From Candidatus Altimarinota bacterium (GTDB lineage: Bacteria > Patescibacteriota > Gracilibacteria > UBA1369 > LOWO2-01-FULL-3), in contig JALNWA010000003.1 of the NCBI GenBank assembly GCA_023231115.1, forward strand, positions 1-64,000: a stretch of DNA of 64,000 nt, in the 5' to 3' direction. Positions 35,831 through 45,498 of this stretch are shown one piece after another (position 1 is the first letter of the stretch; every line of letters starts with the position of its first letter). A program made the position numbers and the translations under genes. The notes beneath the pieces were generated by a model. It did no database searches and had not been told where the DNA came from. It saw nothing but the letters and a program-made list of their open reading frames with translations.

Positions 35831-35898
35831 AACGGGTTTATTATACAGATTTTGGAGAAAATTTAAACCTTTTTAGGTCATTTTAAGAGCGTGAAGTG

Positions 35899-35927
35899 TT
35901 GATTTTTCCCCTTATTTCTGCTAGAAT
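35899..35927 (+). promoter_or_regulatory. Strong promoter of the CARDB/SLH gene pair
   Basis: TTGATT (35899-35904), 17-bp spacer, TAGAAT (35922-35927) preceded by TGC (extended -10). The leader (gataacaaaaaacaaaaacaaac...) closely resembles that of the 32087 gene. Confidence 0.8.
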
Positions 35928-35961
35928 TGATAGATAACAAAAAACAAAAACAAACATAAAA

Positions 35962-37272
35962 ATGAAGGTATTCTCAAGAAAGTCAGCTTTTGCACTTATT
36001 GCCTTTTCAGTTGTCGGTGGTGTTTTTGTAAATAATGCCTTAAATAAGGCAGATTACGCGGTTGTGAATACATCTGTTTTGAGCGTTCTTCAGTCGGCTT
36101 ATGAAAATATCGCTCCGTCCAATCCGGATCTTGCGATAGTTAATGTTGTATTGAATAAAGAATCCGAGCCAACTGCTGATTTTAATTATTATAAATATAA
36201 GGCCAGCATTGTTGTAAAAAACAATGGCGGAAGGCTTATAAATGCTCGTGTTGTTTTGCATGGAGACGTCAATCAAAAAACCGTTGTAGTTCGAAATACT
36301 GATTATGGTTTTTCTTTGCAAAAGGATAAAACTTATATAATCAAAGGTTATGAAGTTCTTTTTGACGGGAATTATAATGGCGGAGAAATTCCACTTTATG
36401 TTGATATAACTGACGAAACTGACGTTGATAAAACAAATAATGTTTTTGTTTCCAAGATTTTCGAGGGGCCCGGAAAATTAAAAGATATTTTTATTTCCGA
36501 TATTTCTTCTGACGGAAAAATAGAATTAAATTTCAACGATAACAGGTACAGCATCAAAAAACACAATTTTGAAATATGGAGAAAAGATGATGTTTTGATT
36601 GAAAGTGACAGCGAAAAATATTTTGAAAATACAGCTTTTTCAACTCCTCTCGGATATCATGTCCAAGAAAATTCCGCGAAAAATCTCGAAATGGATTTTG
36701 ACAGAGATGGCCGTACTCAGGAGAATTCGCATTATGTAAAATTTTCGGAACATCCATACGGAGCTACAAAAAATCATTATGTTTTTGTGAAAGCCATAAA
36801 TCCGGAAAACGGATATTTCTCAGTGAGTGATGTAATAGAAGTCGGTCCTCAAAAAGAAGTGAACAGAGCCGAATTTTTGAAAATATTTGTTGATACTTTA
36901 AAGATTCCTCTAACGACAAATGAAGTCCTTTATTACACGGATATAAGCCCTGATCAATGGTTCACACCTTATGTCCAAACTGTTTATAATCTTGGACTTT
37001 TGAATACTTCCGCGACGAGTTTTTCTCCGGAGAAAAAAATCACGAGAGGTGATGTTTTGAAAATTACGATGGATTATTTTGAAGCCGACATTACTCAAAC
37101 CACTCAAAAAAAGTTTAGAGATGTTGATGAAGATTCTCCGATTTACCCTTACGTACAAAGCTTTTTGGCTGACAGCAAAGCCGGAGGGCTTGGAGTCAAA
37201 TTTAATCCAGACTTACCTGCAACGCAGGATTTTGTAAAAAATATTATCGATGAATATAGAAAAAATAATTAA
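35962..37272 (+). CDS. SLH-domain surface protein with CARDB-like domain
   Basis: The 436 residues have a signal sequence (about 1-30), a CARDB-like beta domain (about 52-170: NPDLAIVNVVLNKES ... VVKNNGG), a second beta domain (about 170-290) and C-terminal SLH repeats (about 295-436; YYTDISPDQWFTPYVQTVYNLGLL, FSPEKKITRGDVLK). It should be displayed on the cell wall. The downstream gene overlaps its end by 23 bp, so the two are coupled. Confidence 0.88.
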   Translation: MKVFSRKSAFALIAFSVVGGVFVNNALNKADYAVVNTSVLSVLQSAYENIAPSNPDLAIVNVVLNKESEPTADFNYYKYKASIVVKNNGGRLINARVVLHGDVNQKTVVVRNTDYGFSLQKDKTYIIKGYEVLFDGNYNGGEIPLYVDITDETDVDKTNNVFVSKIFEGPGKLKDIFISDISSDGKIELNFNDNRYSIKKHNFEIWRKDDVLIESDSEKYFENTAFSTPLGYHVQENSAKNLEMDFDRDGRTQENSHYVKFSEHPYGATKNHYVFVKAINPENGYFSVSDVIEVGPQKEVNRAEFLKIFVDTLKIPLTTNEVLYYTDISPDQWFTPYVQTVYNLGLLNTSATSFSPEKKITRGDVLKITMDYFEADITQTTQKKFRDVDEDSPIYPYVQSFLADSKAGGLGVKFNPDLPATQDFVKNIIDEYRKNN

Positions 37273-37894
37273 ATTTTATTTTCTTTTCGTGATGATTGTG
37301 TGTTCTACGGTAGCCGTTGGCTCTGATAAAAACACTCAAACTTTGGTTGCCAATGTTCTTGGATATAATTCCGTCGAACATTCTACCGGCGAGATCGATG
37401 ACAGAAAAATTGATTTTGAAATATCAAAAGAAAAAGAAGTTTTGTATGTTGTGCCCGGAGCAAAAGATGTAAATATCATGAAGATAACTTTCAAAACGTA
37501 TGACGATGAAATGGCTGTAAATGGCCTTAGTCTAAAGATTTCAGGAGTTGATCCCGAGAATATTGATAGAGCTGTTTTGAAAAGCGGCGAAGAAATTTTG
37601 GCTTCTGGAAGAATTGGCGATGGAATTATTTTATTTGGTAATGTGAAATATAGAACTGATAAAACTTCGGCCGGCGAGCTTTCTGTCGTTATTGATGTTG
37701 ATAAAAATTCGAAAGTCGGCGATAGAATAAGGCTTGATATAGAGAATTCCGAGGACGTTTACATGATTGTGGGTGGAAAAACTTTTAATTTAAAAAACTC
37801 TTTTCCGTTGAAAGGAAATCCTCTTAGCATTGTTGCAATTCGCAGTTGGATGCCTGGATATACCGCTCCTAAGAATGTCGTTCCAGTGCAATAA
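37250..37894 (+). CDS. Exported beta-rich protein, partner of upstream SLH protein
   Basis: The 214 residues have an N-terminal hydrophobic signal (KIIKFYFLFVMIVCSTVAVGS) and a single beta-sandwich-like domain (DVNIMKITFKTYDDEMAVNGLSLKI ... GELSVVIDVDKNSKVGDRIRLDI). No family name is certain. The start lies inside the end of the SLH gene (23-bp overlap, different frame). The pair may act together on the surface. The 3' end overlaps the convergent NUDIX gene by 26 bp. Confidence 0.78.
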   Translation: MNIEKIIKFYFLFVMIVCSTVAVGSDKNTQTLVANVLGYNSVEHSTGEIDDRKIDFEISKEKEVLYVVPGAKDVNIMKITFKTYDDEMAVNGLSLKISGVDPENIDRAVLKSGEEILASGRIGDGIILFGNVKYRTDKTSAGELSVVIDVDKNSKVGDRIRLDIENSEDVYMIVGGKTFNLKNSFPLKGNPLSIVAIRSWMPGYTAPKNVVPVQ

Positions 37895-38408
37895 ATAATT
37901 TTTTATACGGCTCTTCGTGTGGCACAAAAGTTTTGTCGTTTGCTTCGATGTGGCGTTTTAGGTCTTCTATTGGCATATATTTCACCTCTGCCACTTCCGA
38001 TGGATCAAGTTTTAATTCGTTGATTTCTATGTCTTTTTTTACAAGATAAATATCTTTGTGTTCGTTATTTACGAATGTTCCTTTGTTTGTTATACATGAG
38101 TCTTTTGCGCTAAAAAGCAATTTTAATTCCTTCTCTTTTATGTCCAGTCCAAGCTCTTCTCTTAGTTCTCGTATTGCGGAAGTTTTTGAATCCTCGCCTG
38201 AAGAAATATGGCCTGAGCAAGACACTTCCCAAAGATTTGGGAATGATTCTTTTTTTGGTGAACGCTTTTGCAAAAGGAGTTCTTTGCGACTATTCAAAAT
38301 CCAAATATCCACAGAATGATGCCAATCTCCGTCGCTGTGGACTTCCGAACGAAGTTTCGTTTGGTTTAATTGTTTTCCGTTTTTGTCGTAAAGATCGAAG
38401 TATTCCAT
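37869..38408 (-). CDS. NUDIX hydrolase, IDI1/YfcD-like
   Basis: The 179 residues contain a complete Nudix box (GHISSGEDSKTSAIRELREELGL, about 64-86) that binds Mg2+ and hydrolyses X-linked nucleoside or isoprenoid diphosphates. Layout resembles the IDI1/YfcD subgroup (FDLYDKNGKQL at the start, WHHSVDIWILNSRKELLLQKR). The Cys and Glu needed for isopentenyl-diphosphate isomerase activity were not clearly identified, so hydrolase is the safer call. Confidence 0.88.
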   Translation of the reverse strand: MEYFDLYDKNGKQLNQTKLRSEVHSDGDWHHSVDIWILNSRKELLLQKRSPKKESFPNLWEVSCSGHISSGEDSKTSAIRELREELGLDIKEKELKLLFSAKDSCITNKGTFVNNEHKDIYLVKKDIEINELKLDPSEVAEVKYMPIEDLKRHIEANDKTFVPHEEPYKKLFIALERHS

Positions 38409-38470
38409 GTGTTTTTGTAGAGTATGTATTTTTAGTGTAGTCTTTTAAATGGTATTTGTTAATCGAATCG

Positions 38471-38713
38471 ATGTATTACCTCTATATTCTAAAATGTGCC
38501 GATGAAACTTTGTACACGGGAATCACCGTGGATTTGGAGCGCAGAATAAAAGAACATAACACTTCAAAACTTGGCGCAAAATACACGAGCGCGCGCAGGC
38601 CTGTAAAACTTGTTTACTCGAAGAAATTTCGAAACAGGTCGACCGCCTCGAAAGCGGAGAGTCGGGTTAAAGGGCTGAGTAGAGAGGAGAAACTGGAAAT
38701 GATAGAAAGCTAG
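38471..38713 (+). CDS. GIY-YIG domain nuclease (UPF0213 type)
   Basis: The 80 residues form one GIY-YIG domain: YYLYILKCADETLYTGIT, with the Arg of DLERRIKEHN, and a C-terminal Glu in ASKAESRVKGLS. Small YhbQ-like proteins of this kind are structure-specific endonucleases or of unknown role. Start is the ATG at 38471; an in-frame TTG lies 15 nt upstream. The 127 bp after it hold nothing recognisable. Confidence 0.93.
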   Translation: MYYLYILKCADETLYTGITVDLERRIKEHNTSKLGAKYTSARRPVKLVYSKKFRNRSTASKAESRVKGLSREEKLEMIES

Positions 38714-38840
38714 AAATTATTTGTGGCAATAAATTTCTTCTATGCTATTATTTTTCACAACATTATTGATAATTTGCGGGTGTTTTGGTATATTGTTGGT
38801 GAACCACTGAAACATTGAATGATGCGTAGGTGGTGTTTTT

Positions 38841-39614
38841 TTATTGAGGATAAATTACGAAACCATATGGATTGGTTCTTGAGGCCAATGTGTTAAATGC
38901 TGGCTTTAGAATTTCTATTATTTCCTTTATGTTTTCATCTGAAAGCCAAGATAGCCTATTACTTCTACATTTTGGATTGATGCAATAAATATATACAAAA
39001 TATGCTAAAAAATCAGCTATCTGAATGAAATATGATTCTTGAGATTTTTTAGGTAGCGGATCTTCTATAAGCAATTTGATTTCTTTTCTGTATGTACCTG
39101 CTCCGTGTAAGGATGGTATAAAATTTATTTTTTGTATTCTTCTTGAGGTCTTTCTCATTTTCCCAACCCTTCCTTCATCTGTGATTATTAAAAACTTTGT
39201 TGATGGATCAATATGGCCAAGCGTGTTTTCCAGTCTTTGAATGTTAAATTTAAAAGCACTATCTAAAATTTGATAACTGGTGTCTTTGATTTTGCTCTTA
39301 TCTATTATTATATTTGTAGCTTTTAGTCCTGAATTAGCCACGGCAAACGCATATTCTTTTGCTATTTCTAATCTTTTTGCATTATTAAATCTGAATGCTC
39401 CATATGGGTGCTTATTTAATAAAAAAGCTTTTGTGTGAAATTCCATTGTTGTAGGAATACCGTATTTTTTATGCAAATATTTTCGAAAATCATAAAATTT
39501 ATCGAAAGATTCTTTCCAATTCTGATGGTGCAAATACAAAGATGTTAGAGTAAATAGCCTTGAACTACCCGGCCAACCATCATCTCCTGATTCATCAAAA
39601 TAAACTATAAACAT
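38841..39614 (-). CDS. DUF3800 protein
   Basis: The 257-residue protein begins MFIVYFDESGDDGWPG, the DUF3800 hallmark (RNase H-like fold with Asp/Glu cluster), and has a later acidic motif in IADFLAYFVY. Members are often linked to mobile or defence loci, but their activity is unknown. It lies 15 bp downstream of comM on the same strand. Confidence 0.88.
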   Translation of the reverse strand: MFIVYFDESGDDGWPGSSRLFTLTSLYLHHQNWKESFDKFYDFRKYLHKKYGIPTTMEFHTKAFLLNKHPYGAFRFNNAKRLEIAKEYAFAVANSGLKATNIIIDKSKIKDTSYQILDSAFKFNIQRLENTLGHIDPSTKFLIITDEGRVGKMRKTSRRIQKINFIPSLHGAGTYRKEIKLLIEDPLPKKSQESYFIQIADFLAYFVYIYCINPKCRSNRLSWLSDENIKEIIEILKPAFNTLASRTNPYGFVIYPQ

Positions 39615-39629
39615 ATGAAAGAATATTAA

Positions 39630-41153
39630 TTAACTCGTCCTTCTGTACTGCAAAGCCTCAAGTACGTGAGGCGTTTCGATTTTTTCTTTTTCTTCCATGT
39701 CGGCGATGGTGCGGGAAATTTTTATAACTTTTAAATAACCTCGATTTGAAAGATTTAATTTTTCTGCGGCTTTGTTTAAGATGTCTTTTGCGTCGTCTGT
39801 GAGCCAACAATATTTTTTTATATCTTCGATATCCATGTCGCCGTTTCGTGAAATTGAAGAATTTGAGAATCTTTCTTTTTGCATTTTTTCTGCATTTTCC
39901 ATGAATGTCGGATGAGGAGATTTTTGAGGAATTTTTTGTTGAGGTTCTTTTTCGAGGACTTCGTTTATGTTTGATTTTTCAACTTCCACGAAAATATCAA
40001 ATCTATCGAGAAGCGGACCGGAAAGCCGTTTTTGATAATTGCTTATTTGAGAGTCCGTGCAAATACATCTGATTTTTTTATCCGTTTTAAATCCGCAAGG
40101 ACACGGATTCATTGTTGCAAGAAACATGAAATTTGATGGAAATTTTATCGCTAAATTTATTCTGGAAATGTTTATAAATTTATCTTCTAGCGGTTGTCTG
40201 AGCGAATCTAAAACTGTGGGATTAAATTCTGCGATTTCATCGAAAAATAAAATTCCGTTGTGCGCGAGTGAAATTTCTCCCGGGCGCGGGATATTTCCGC
40301 CGCCGATTATTGATGACGTTGTCGCGGTGTGATGTACTTCGCGAAACGGCCTGTTTTTTACAAGTGGAGAGTCTGCATCCAATAGCCCTGCGACGGAATA
40401 AATTTTTGTGGTTTCCAAAATTTCTTCTTTTGTCATCGAGGGAAGTAAGTGTTTAAATGCTCTGCAAAGAATTGTTTTTCCGCAACCTGGAGAACCATAA
40501 AGCAAAATGTTGTGCCGGCCGCAAGCGCCTATTGCAAGCGCTCTTTTGGCTTTTTCAAGTCCTATTATTTTATCGATAAAAGTGAAGTCACATTGGGTTT
40601 GGTTAAAATCTTCATCCTTATTTTTGTATGGTAAAATTATTTTTTTGCCTGAAGCAAATTCTATAATTTCTTTCAAATCTTCTATTTTTATTATTTCTAT
40701 TCCGTCTATAAAACTGGCTTCCAGAGCGTTTTCCGATGGCAAAAATATTTTTTCAAAACCTTGTTCTTTTGCGAATTGAGTTATTAAAAGTGCACCTGCT
40801 ATTCGATTCACTTTCCCCGTCAATGATAGCTCCCCCACTATTATTGAATTATTAAATTTTTCTTTCGGGACTTGTTTACTTTCGATGAGAATACTAAGCG
40901 CGATGGGCAAATCGAAGAGTGCGCCTTGTTTGCGGACTTGTGCCGGCGCGAGGTTTATTGTTTTTCTTGTTTTTGGAAATTCCATTCCCGAATTTTTTAT
41001 TCCGAGACGCACTCGCTCTTTTGATTCCTGCACCGAAGTATCGCCAAGTCCGACTATCGAAAATGAAGGCATGCCGTTTGAAATGTCCGCCTCGACTTCT
41101 ATTATTCGGCATAACAGACCCGTAAACGAACATGAGTATATTTTTTCCGCCAT
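39630..41153 (-). CDS. comM: YifB/ComM family Mg-chelatase-like AAA ATPase
   Basis: The 507 residues have the ComM order: an N-terminal Lon-protease-like domain (about 1-165), a Mg-chelatase AAA core with Walker A LLYGSPGCGKT (about 215-225) and Walker B GILFFDEIAEF, and a C-terminal Mg-chelatase domain. In naturally competent bacteria ComM is a helicase that drives branch migration during transformation. With the ComEC-type hydrolase it hints at DNA uptake, though the channel is not in this window. The 173 bp upstream hold no gene. Confidence 0.93.
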   Translation of the reverse strand: MAEKIYSCSFTGLLCRIIEVEADISNGMPSFSIVGLGDTSVQESKERVRLGIKNSGMEFPKTRKTINLAPAQVRKQGALFDLPIALSILIESKQVPKEKFNNSIIVGELSLTGKVNRIAGALLITQFAKEQGFEKIFLPSENALEASFIDGIEIIKIEDLKEIIEFASGKKIILPYKNKDEDFNQTQCDFTFIDKIIGLEKAKRALAIGACGRHNILLYGSPGCGKTILCRAFKHLLPSMTKEEILETTKIYSVAGLLDADSPLVKNRPFREVHHTATTSSIIGGGNIPRPGEISLAHNGILFFDEIAEFNPTVLDSLRQPLEDKFINISRINLAIKFPSNFMFLATMNPCPCGFKTDKKIRCICTDSQISNYQKRLSGPLLDRFDIFVEVEKSNINEVLEKEPQQKIPQKSPHPTFMENAEKMQKERFSNSSISRNGDMDIEDIKKYCWLTDDAKDILNKAAEKLNLSNRGYLKVIKISRTIADMEEKEKIETPHVLEALQYRRTS

Positions 41154-41326
41154 AGTTTTTTTGTTAGAAAACTATCGAACTATGACAGGTCGACATTAAA
41201 TTTTCGTTAAATATTCTTAAAATTTTCTTAAAATCTATCTATTCAAGAATGATCCTGAATTTTTGAGCTTCACTGGACTTGACCACGCCTTAAAAATATG
41301 TGATAATGCGCCCTTAAATTTAAAAG

Positions 41327-42619
41327 ATGAAAGGAGCACCGGAAGAAATCAGTGAAGGGCGAAATTATGATGAATTGGTACAAAACCCTGCCAACATATC
41401 ATCTGCGCTAAAAATGTCACCAAGAGAATTGGCCGATTTTTTTCAATATTTAACGGATAACGATTTGGTTGAGAGTTTTTTCTCTTCCGCCCGTCATGAT
41501 TTGGCTACTCATTTTTATGTACCTTTGTTTAGCTATTTTGAAAAATGGATTGCAAGCGAGTGTACACGTAGGAAGCTTGATGACATTTCAAGAGCTCATC
41601 TGACCAACTCCCCTGCCGGAGAATTGCCTTTGTCTATGGATCAAAGATTTAATGAGAAGGAAATTCGTCTTATTTTGAACCAGCTTGTTGCGATGCAACT
41701 TTCGTTCGGGTGTTCTGGTGCGTGTCCAAAATGTATGTTTGATGCCGTACCTGTAGCAAGAGATTTTTTTGATTATTCTAAAGTAAGAACTCTGATTGCG
41801 AAATTTGCTGATATTTTTTCTTTTAACAAGCCAATTTTTTATTGGGCTTCTGATAATCGTGATTTTCCCGGATATCCCTCTCTTCATGAATTTATACGGA
41901 AGAGATGCGGTTATGATCCTCATGTCACAACTAAAGTTTCCGATGATCCCGAAAGCTTAGAATGGTTAAAGGAATTATCTGCAGTTGCACGAAATGTGAG
42001 GATTAGTTTATATCACATGTTTGATGTAGCTAAAATGAAAGCACTGCGTACCAAAATTGAAGAAGCTACAAATGGGGTATTTGGAAAGGAGGATACGGAT
42101 ATATTTTCTGTTGCATCGGAGTATGATGCCCGACTCGAACTTCTGGAGACGCTAAAAGATTCTTTGTCAGGATATGATTTTGGCGTTTCTTGTCCTGCAG
42201 AAGAAAAACCTCAAGGTCATATTTCCGGAATCGGGACTACTTTTGAAAAACCCACATCAAACAAATGTGACATGAGTAATGGAACTATTATAACTCCTCG
42301 TGGTGTATATAATGTTTTGAGAACGTTATCCACATCGGAAACTTTTCCGCAGGAACATATGGTTGTTCCTATTATTGCAATTTTGGAAATAAAACCTAAG
42401 GTGGGAGATTACCTCCCTGACATACTGCCGTTTTGTGTTGTTGAGGAAGAGACATATGAATATCCCAAGGAGGATCATGAAGCATTGTATGATGACTATG
42501 TTATTCCTAATAATTGCCGATATGGAAGACTTGAAGCAACTCTCATCGGAGATTTTTTCTCCTTCAAAATATCTTATTCAAATGAAGGATATATAACAGG
42601 TGTTGAAAGACTGCCGTGA
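41327..42619 (+). CDS. Divergent radical-SAM-like protein
   Basis: This 430-residue soluble protein has no confident family match. Residues 129-136 read CSGACPKC, a CxxxCxxC cluster-binding motif as in radical SAM enzymes, preceded by LSFG. Downstream segments fit the barrel pattern: PIFYWASDNRDFPGYPSLHEFIRKRCG, HVTTKVSDDPESLEWLKEL and VRISLYHMFDV. Residue 135 is Lys where an aromatic is usual. The 128-residue N-terminal extension is unusual for the superfamily. A GATAAT with TGT extension (41302-41307) may be its -10. Substrate unknown. It ends with TGA, showing TGA is a stop here. Confidence 0.7.
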   Translation: MKGAPEEISEGRNYDELVQNPANISSALKMSPRELADFFQYLTDNDLVESFFSSARHDLATHFYVPLFSYFEKWIASECTRRKLDDISRAHLTNSPAGELPLSMDQRFNEKEIRLILNQLVAMQLSFGCSGACPKCMFDAVPVARDFFDYSKVRTLIAKFADIFSFNKPIFYWASDNRDFPGYPSLHEFIRKRCGYDPHVTTKVSDDPESLEWLKELSAVARNVRISLYHMFDVAKMKALRTKIEEATNGVFGKEDTDIFSVASEYDARLELLETLKDSLSGYDFGVSCPAEEKPQGHISGIGTTFEKPTSNKCDMSNGTIITPRGVYNVLRTLSTSETFPQEHMVVPIIAILEIKPKVGDYLPDILPFCVVEEETYEYPKEDHEALYDDYVIPNNCRYGRLEATLIGDFFSFKISYSNEGYITGVERLP

Positions 42620-42625
42620 TAAGAT

Positions 42626-43570
42626 TTACTCGAGAATTATTCGCAGTTTTTGATCTTTTGTTTCTATGTATATTACTCCTCCATTCGTCGCGGCAATTAT
42701 GTTTTGCGGATATTCTTTTATTTCAGGGAATGTGCCTAGATTTTTAAAAGTGTCTTGGATCGGTTCATATACCGCCACACTAAAATTTTGGGTTACCAAT
42801 ATTATTTTATTGCCGTAAATCCAATCCGTTTTTAGAGTGTTTTCTATTTTTGTTTGTTTTGGTGATGATATTGTTTTTGCGCTTAAATCCATTATCCACC
42901 AGTATGATGAATCAGGTGTTTTGAATTGGAAAAAATTTCCATCGGGAGAAAATTTGTACTCTGTGATTGCTGAATACGCAAAATCCGGAAGCGGTGTTTT
43001 GGTCTTTAGTGTGAGATTTATCAGATATGAATTTTTCTGTGACGAAACTATTATCGAATATTTTGAGCCGAAAATTTTTGGATTTTTTATTTCTTCGGGA
43101 AAATATGCCAATGCGTTTTTTTCTTCGTCTGATTTTTCAAAAAGTTTGTAAGATTTTGTTTCACTATCAAACATTATGTCGTATAAAAATTCTTTTTCTT
43201 TTTCCGGAATTACATTTGTTTTTTCAATATACGGATTTACTTTAAATGTCACATTATAGTCGGTTTTTTGCCATAATTTAAAATCAACCTCCATAGAATT
43301 TTGCTGAAAATTTTCTTTTGAAATTATCAGCTGGGATGTTCCGATTTTCGCTTTTATTTCGCATGGAGAAGTTATACAAGAAAAAATTTCTCCGCCGAAA
43401 ATTTCCGCTTTAAATGGAGCTTCTCCATACAACGTTACTTTTCCAAAATTCAAAAAAAGAGACCAAATAAAATATAGAACTACAACTGAAAGAATTATAA
43501 ATAAAAACAAAAATTTCTTTCGATTTTTCTTTTTTAGTTCGTCCGGCGTTTGATATTGTTCATAGTCCAT
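42626..43570 (-). CDS. Membrane-anchored protein with PEGA-like and propeller-like domains
   Basis: The 314 residues have a short cytoplasmic Lys-rich N-terminus and one membrane helix (about 20-42). A PEGA-like beta domain follows (VTLYGEAPFKAEIFGGEIFSC ... CEIKAKIG). The rest has repeated beta segments with YKFSPDGNFFQFKT, like part of a beta-propeller. It should face outward. ATG at 43570; a TTG lies one codon upstream. It overlaps the yraN end by 11 bp, so they are translationally coupled. Confidence 0.75.
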   Translation of the reverse strand: MDYEQYQTPDELKKKNRKKFLFLFIILSVVVLYFIWSLFLNFGKVTLYGEAPFKAEIFGGEIFSCITSPCEIKAKIGTSQLIISKENFQQNSMEVDFKLWQKTDYNVTFKVNPYIEKTNVIPEKEKEFLYDIMFDSETKSYKLFEKSDEEKNALAYFPEEIKNPKIFGSKYSIIVSSQKNSYLINLTLKTKTPLPDFAYSAITEYKFSPDGNFFQFKTPDSSYWWIMDLSAKTISSPKQTKIENTLKTDWIYGNKIILVTQNFSVAVYEPIQDTFKNLGTFPEIKEYPQNIIAATNGGVIYIETKDQKLRIILE

Positions 43571-43967
43571 CAAAAATATTTTTAAAATGTTTTATTCCGA
43601 GGAATTTCCCTTCTTTTGTTAATTTTACGGCAATGACGTCAATTCTCCAACTTTTAAAGCGTATTCCTCTTGCGAGATTTAGAAATTTTATCGCGGCTTT
43701 AAGCGTTTTTATTTTTTTCTCGTATGTTACCGCTTCCTCCGGTTCGCCAAAAAGATTTGAAGATCTTGTTTTTACTTCCACAAAAACCATTTCTTGGGTT
43801 GATTCTTCAAAAGCCACGATGTCCAACTCCCCTTCCCTGAAATAAACATTCTTTTGCAAGATTTTGTAATTGTTGGCAATAAGAAATTTTTCAGCGATAC
43901 TTTCTCCGATTTTCCCGAAAGACATCTTGTCCATCAGTATAAGGTTTATTTGGTTTTGACTAGTCAT
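43560..43967 (-). CDS. yraN: UPF0102 (YraN) family nuclease-fold protein
   Basis: This is a restriction-endonuclease-fold protein of 135 residues: GESIAEKFLIANNYKIL, GELDIVAFEE and FVEVKTRSS give the acidic/Lys active-site pattern (E-x-D ... ExK). Its role is unknown; it is linked to DNA processing by fold. The longest frame starts at 43967, but the ATGs at 43934 or 43925 (MSFGKIGES) fit the family length better. Confidence 0.9.
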   Translation of the reverse strand: MTSQNQINLILMDKMSFGKIGESIAEKFLIANNYKILQKNVYFREGELDIVAFEESTQEMVFVEVKTRSSNLFGEPEEAVTYEKKIKTLKAAIKFLNLARGIRFKSWRIDVIAVKLTKEGKFLGIKHFKNIFDGL

Positions 43968-44065
43968 ACACCATCGACATTAAATTTTTATAAAATCTTT
44001 GTTGAAGAGTGAAGTTTTTTCGTGTAATACTTGTTATCCGATATGGAGGGCGTGTAAGGGAATTC

Positions 44066-44071
44066 TATAAT
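44066..44071 (+). promoter_or_regulatory. -10 element close to the dnaB start
   Basis: TATAAT lies 8 nt before the ATG at 44080, so the transcript would be leaderless or have only a base or two before the start codon. Confidence 0.5.
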
Positions 44072-44079
44072 TAAAGATT

Positions 44080-45453
44080 ATGTCTGAGCAAAGCGGTTTT
44101 GTTCCGCCTCATAGTTTGGAGGCAGAGAAATCTACAATTGGTTCTATCTTGATTGATAAGGAAGCTATCACAAAGATTTCCGATTTTGTGAAAAGCGAGG
44201 ATTTTTATCATGATGCTCATAGGCTTATTTATCAGGCAATGGTCGATCTTTACGATAAAAGAACTCCTATCGATTTGGTTACTTTGACGAATATTTTGGA
44301 AGAGAAAAAAGAGCTGAAAATGATTGGTGGAGCTTCTTATTTGGCGCTTTTGGCAAACGAAGTTCCTACTGCGACTCATATTTTTCAGTATGCGACAATC
44401 GTCAAACAAAAATCCATTTTGAGAAAACTTATTTTGGCTGGAGATGCAATAAAAGGGCTTGGATACATGGAGGAACAAGATGTTGAGGAGCTTATAGAAA
44501 AAGCTGAGCGGTCACTTTTTTCGGTTTCTCAGACATATATGAGCGACCGGTTTGTGCATATTAAAGATGTTTTGAATAAAACTTACGAAAAAATTTCTGA
44601 TTTGCATGATCCTGAAGCCAAGGAAAAATATCGAGGAATTCCTACAGGATTTAAATCTTTGGATAATCTTTTGTCAGGACTTCAACCTTCGGATTTGGTT
44701 ATTCTTGCGGCAAGACCTTCAATGGGAAAAACTGCGCTTGCCCTTAATATAGCGCAAAATGTCGCTAAGAGAGGAAAAACGGTCGGACTTATTTCTCTTG
44801 AAATGTCGAAGGAACAACTTGTTGAAAGAATGTTCTGTTCTCTTTTGGCTGTTGATTCATGGAAAATGCGAACCGGAAAACTTAGCGATGATGATTTTGG
44901 AAGAATTGGATCTATCATGGACGAATTAAATTCGATGAAAATTTTTATAGATGATTCTATTGGAAATTCTATCGCAGAGCTCAAGGCTAAGGCAAGAAGG
45001 CTAAAAATGGAAAATGGTTTGGATTTCCTTGTTATCGATTATTTGCAACTTATGAGCGCCGGTAGTTCCAGCTATAACTCTCAATCAAATCGTGTGCAGG
45101 AAATTTCTGAAATTTCGAGATCTCTAAAAGCGTTGGCGCGTGATCTTTCAATCCCGATTTTGGCGCTTTCACAGCTTTCTCGTGCGGTTGAAATGAGACC
45201 AAGTAAAATTCCGCAACTTAGTGATTTGCGTGAATCCGGAGCTATTGAGCAAGATGCGGATGTTGTACTTATGATGTATCGTGAAGATTATTATGAAGAA
45301 GATACCGAGAGAAAAGGTGTTACGGATTTATTTATCAGAAAACATAGAAATGGGCCTATCGGTCACATCGAACTTGCATTCAAGAAAGAACAAATGAAAT
45401 TTTTGGACATTGAAACGAAAAGAAAATTTGATGATTATGCAAAAATGGAATAA
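44080..45453 (+). CDS. dnaB: Replicative DNA helicase DnaB
   Basis: This hexameric 5'-3' helicase drives the replication fork. It has 457 residues with the N-terminal helical domain (about 8-110), a linker and the RecA-like domain with Walker A ARPSMGKTALA (about 209-219), LVIDYLQLM (Walker B region) and REDYYEE arginine-side elements. No intein is present. It is followed after 45 bp by lysS on the same strand. Confidence 0.97.
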   Translation: MSEQSGFVPPHSLEAEKSTIGSILIDKEAITKISDFVKSEDFYHDAHRLIYQAMVDLYDKRTPIDLVTLTNILEEKKELKMIGGASYLALLANEVPTATHIFQYATIVKQKSILRKLILAGDAIKGLGYMEEQDVEELIEKAERSLFSVSQTYMSDRFVHIKDVLNKTYEKISDLHDPEAKEKYRGIPTGFKSLDNLLSGLQPSDLVILAARPSMGKTALALNIAQNVAKRGKTVGLISLEMSKEQLVERMFCSLLAVDSWKMRTGKLSDDDFGRIGSIMDELNSMKIFIDDSIGNSIAELKAKARRLKMENGLDFLVIDYLQLMSAGSSSYNSQSNRVQEISEISRSLKALARDLSIPILALSQLSRAVEMRPSKIPQLSDLRESGAIEQDADVVLMMYREDYYEEDTERKGVTDLFIRKHRNGPIGHIELAFKKEQMKFLDIETKRKFDDYAKME

Positions 45454-45498
45454 GTAGTTATAATAGCGCAGTTATAAGATTTTTTAATTTATTCAAAT

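Noticed and set aside
41190..43990. Repeated short string tcgacattaaattt upstream of comM and yraN
   Set aside because: Two AT-rich matches of 14 bases in intergenic DNA are not enough to claim a regulatory element.
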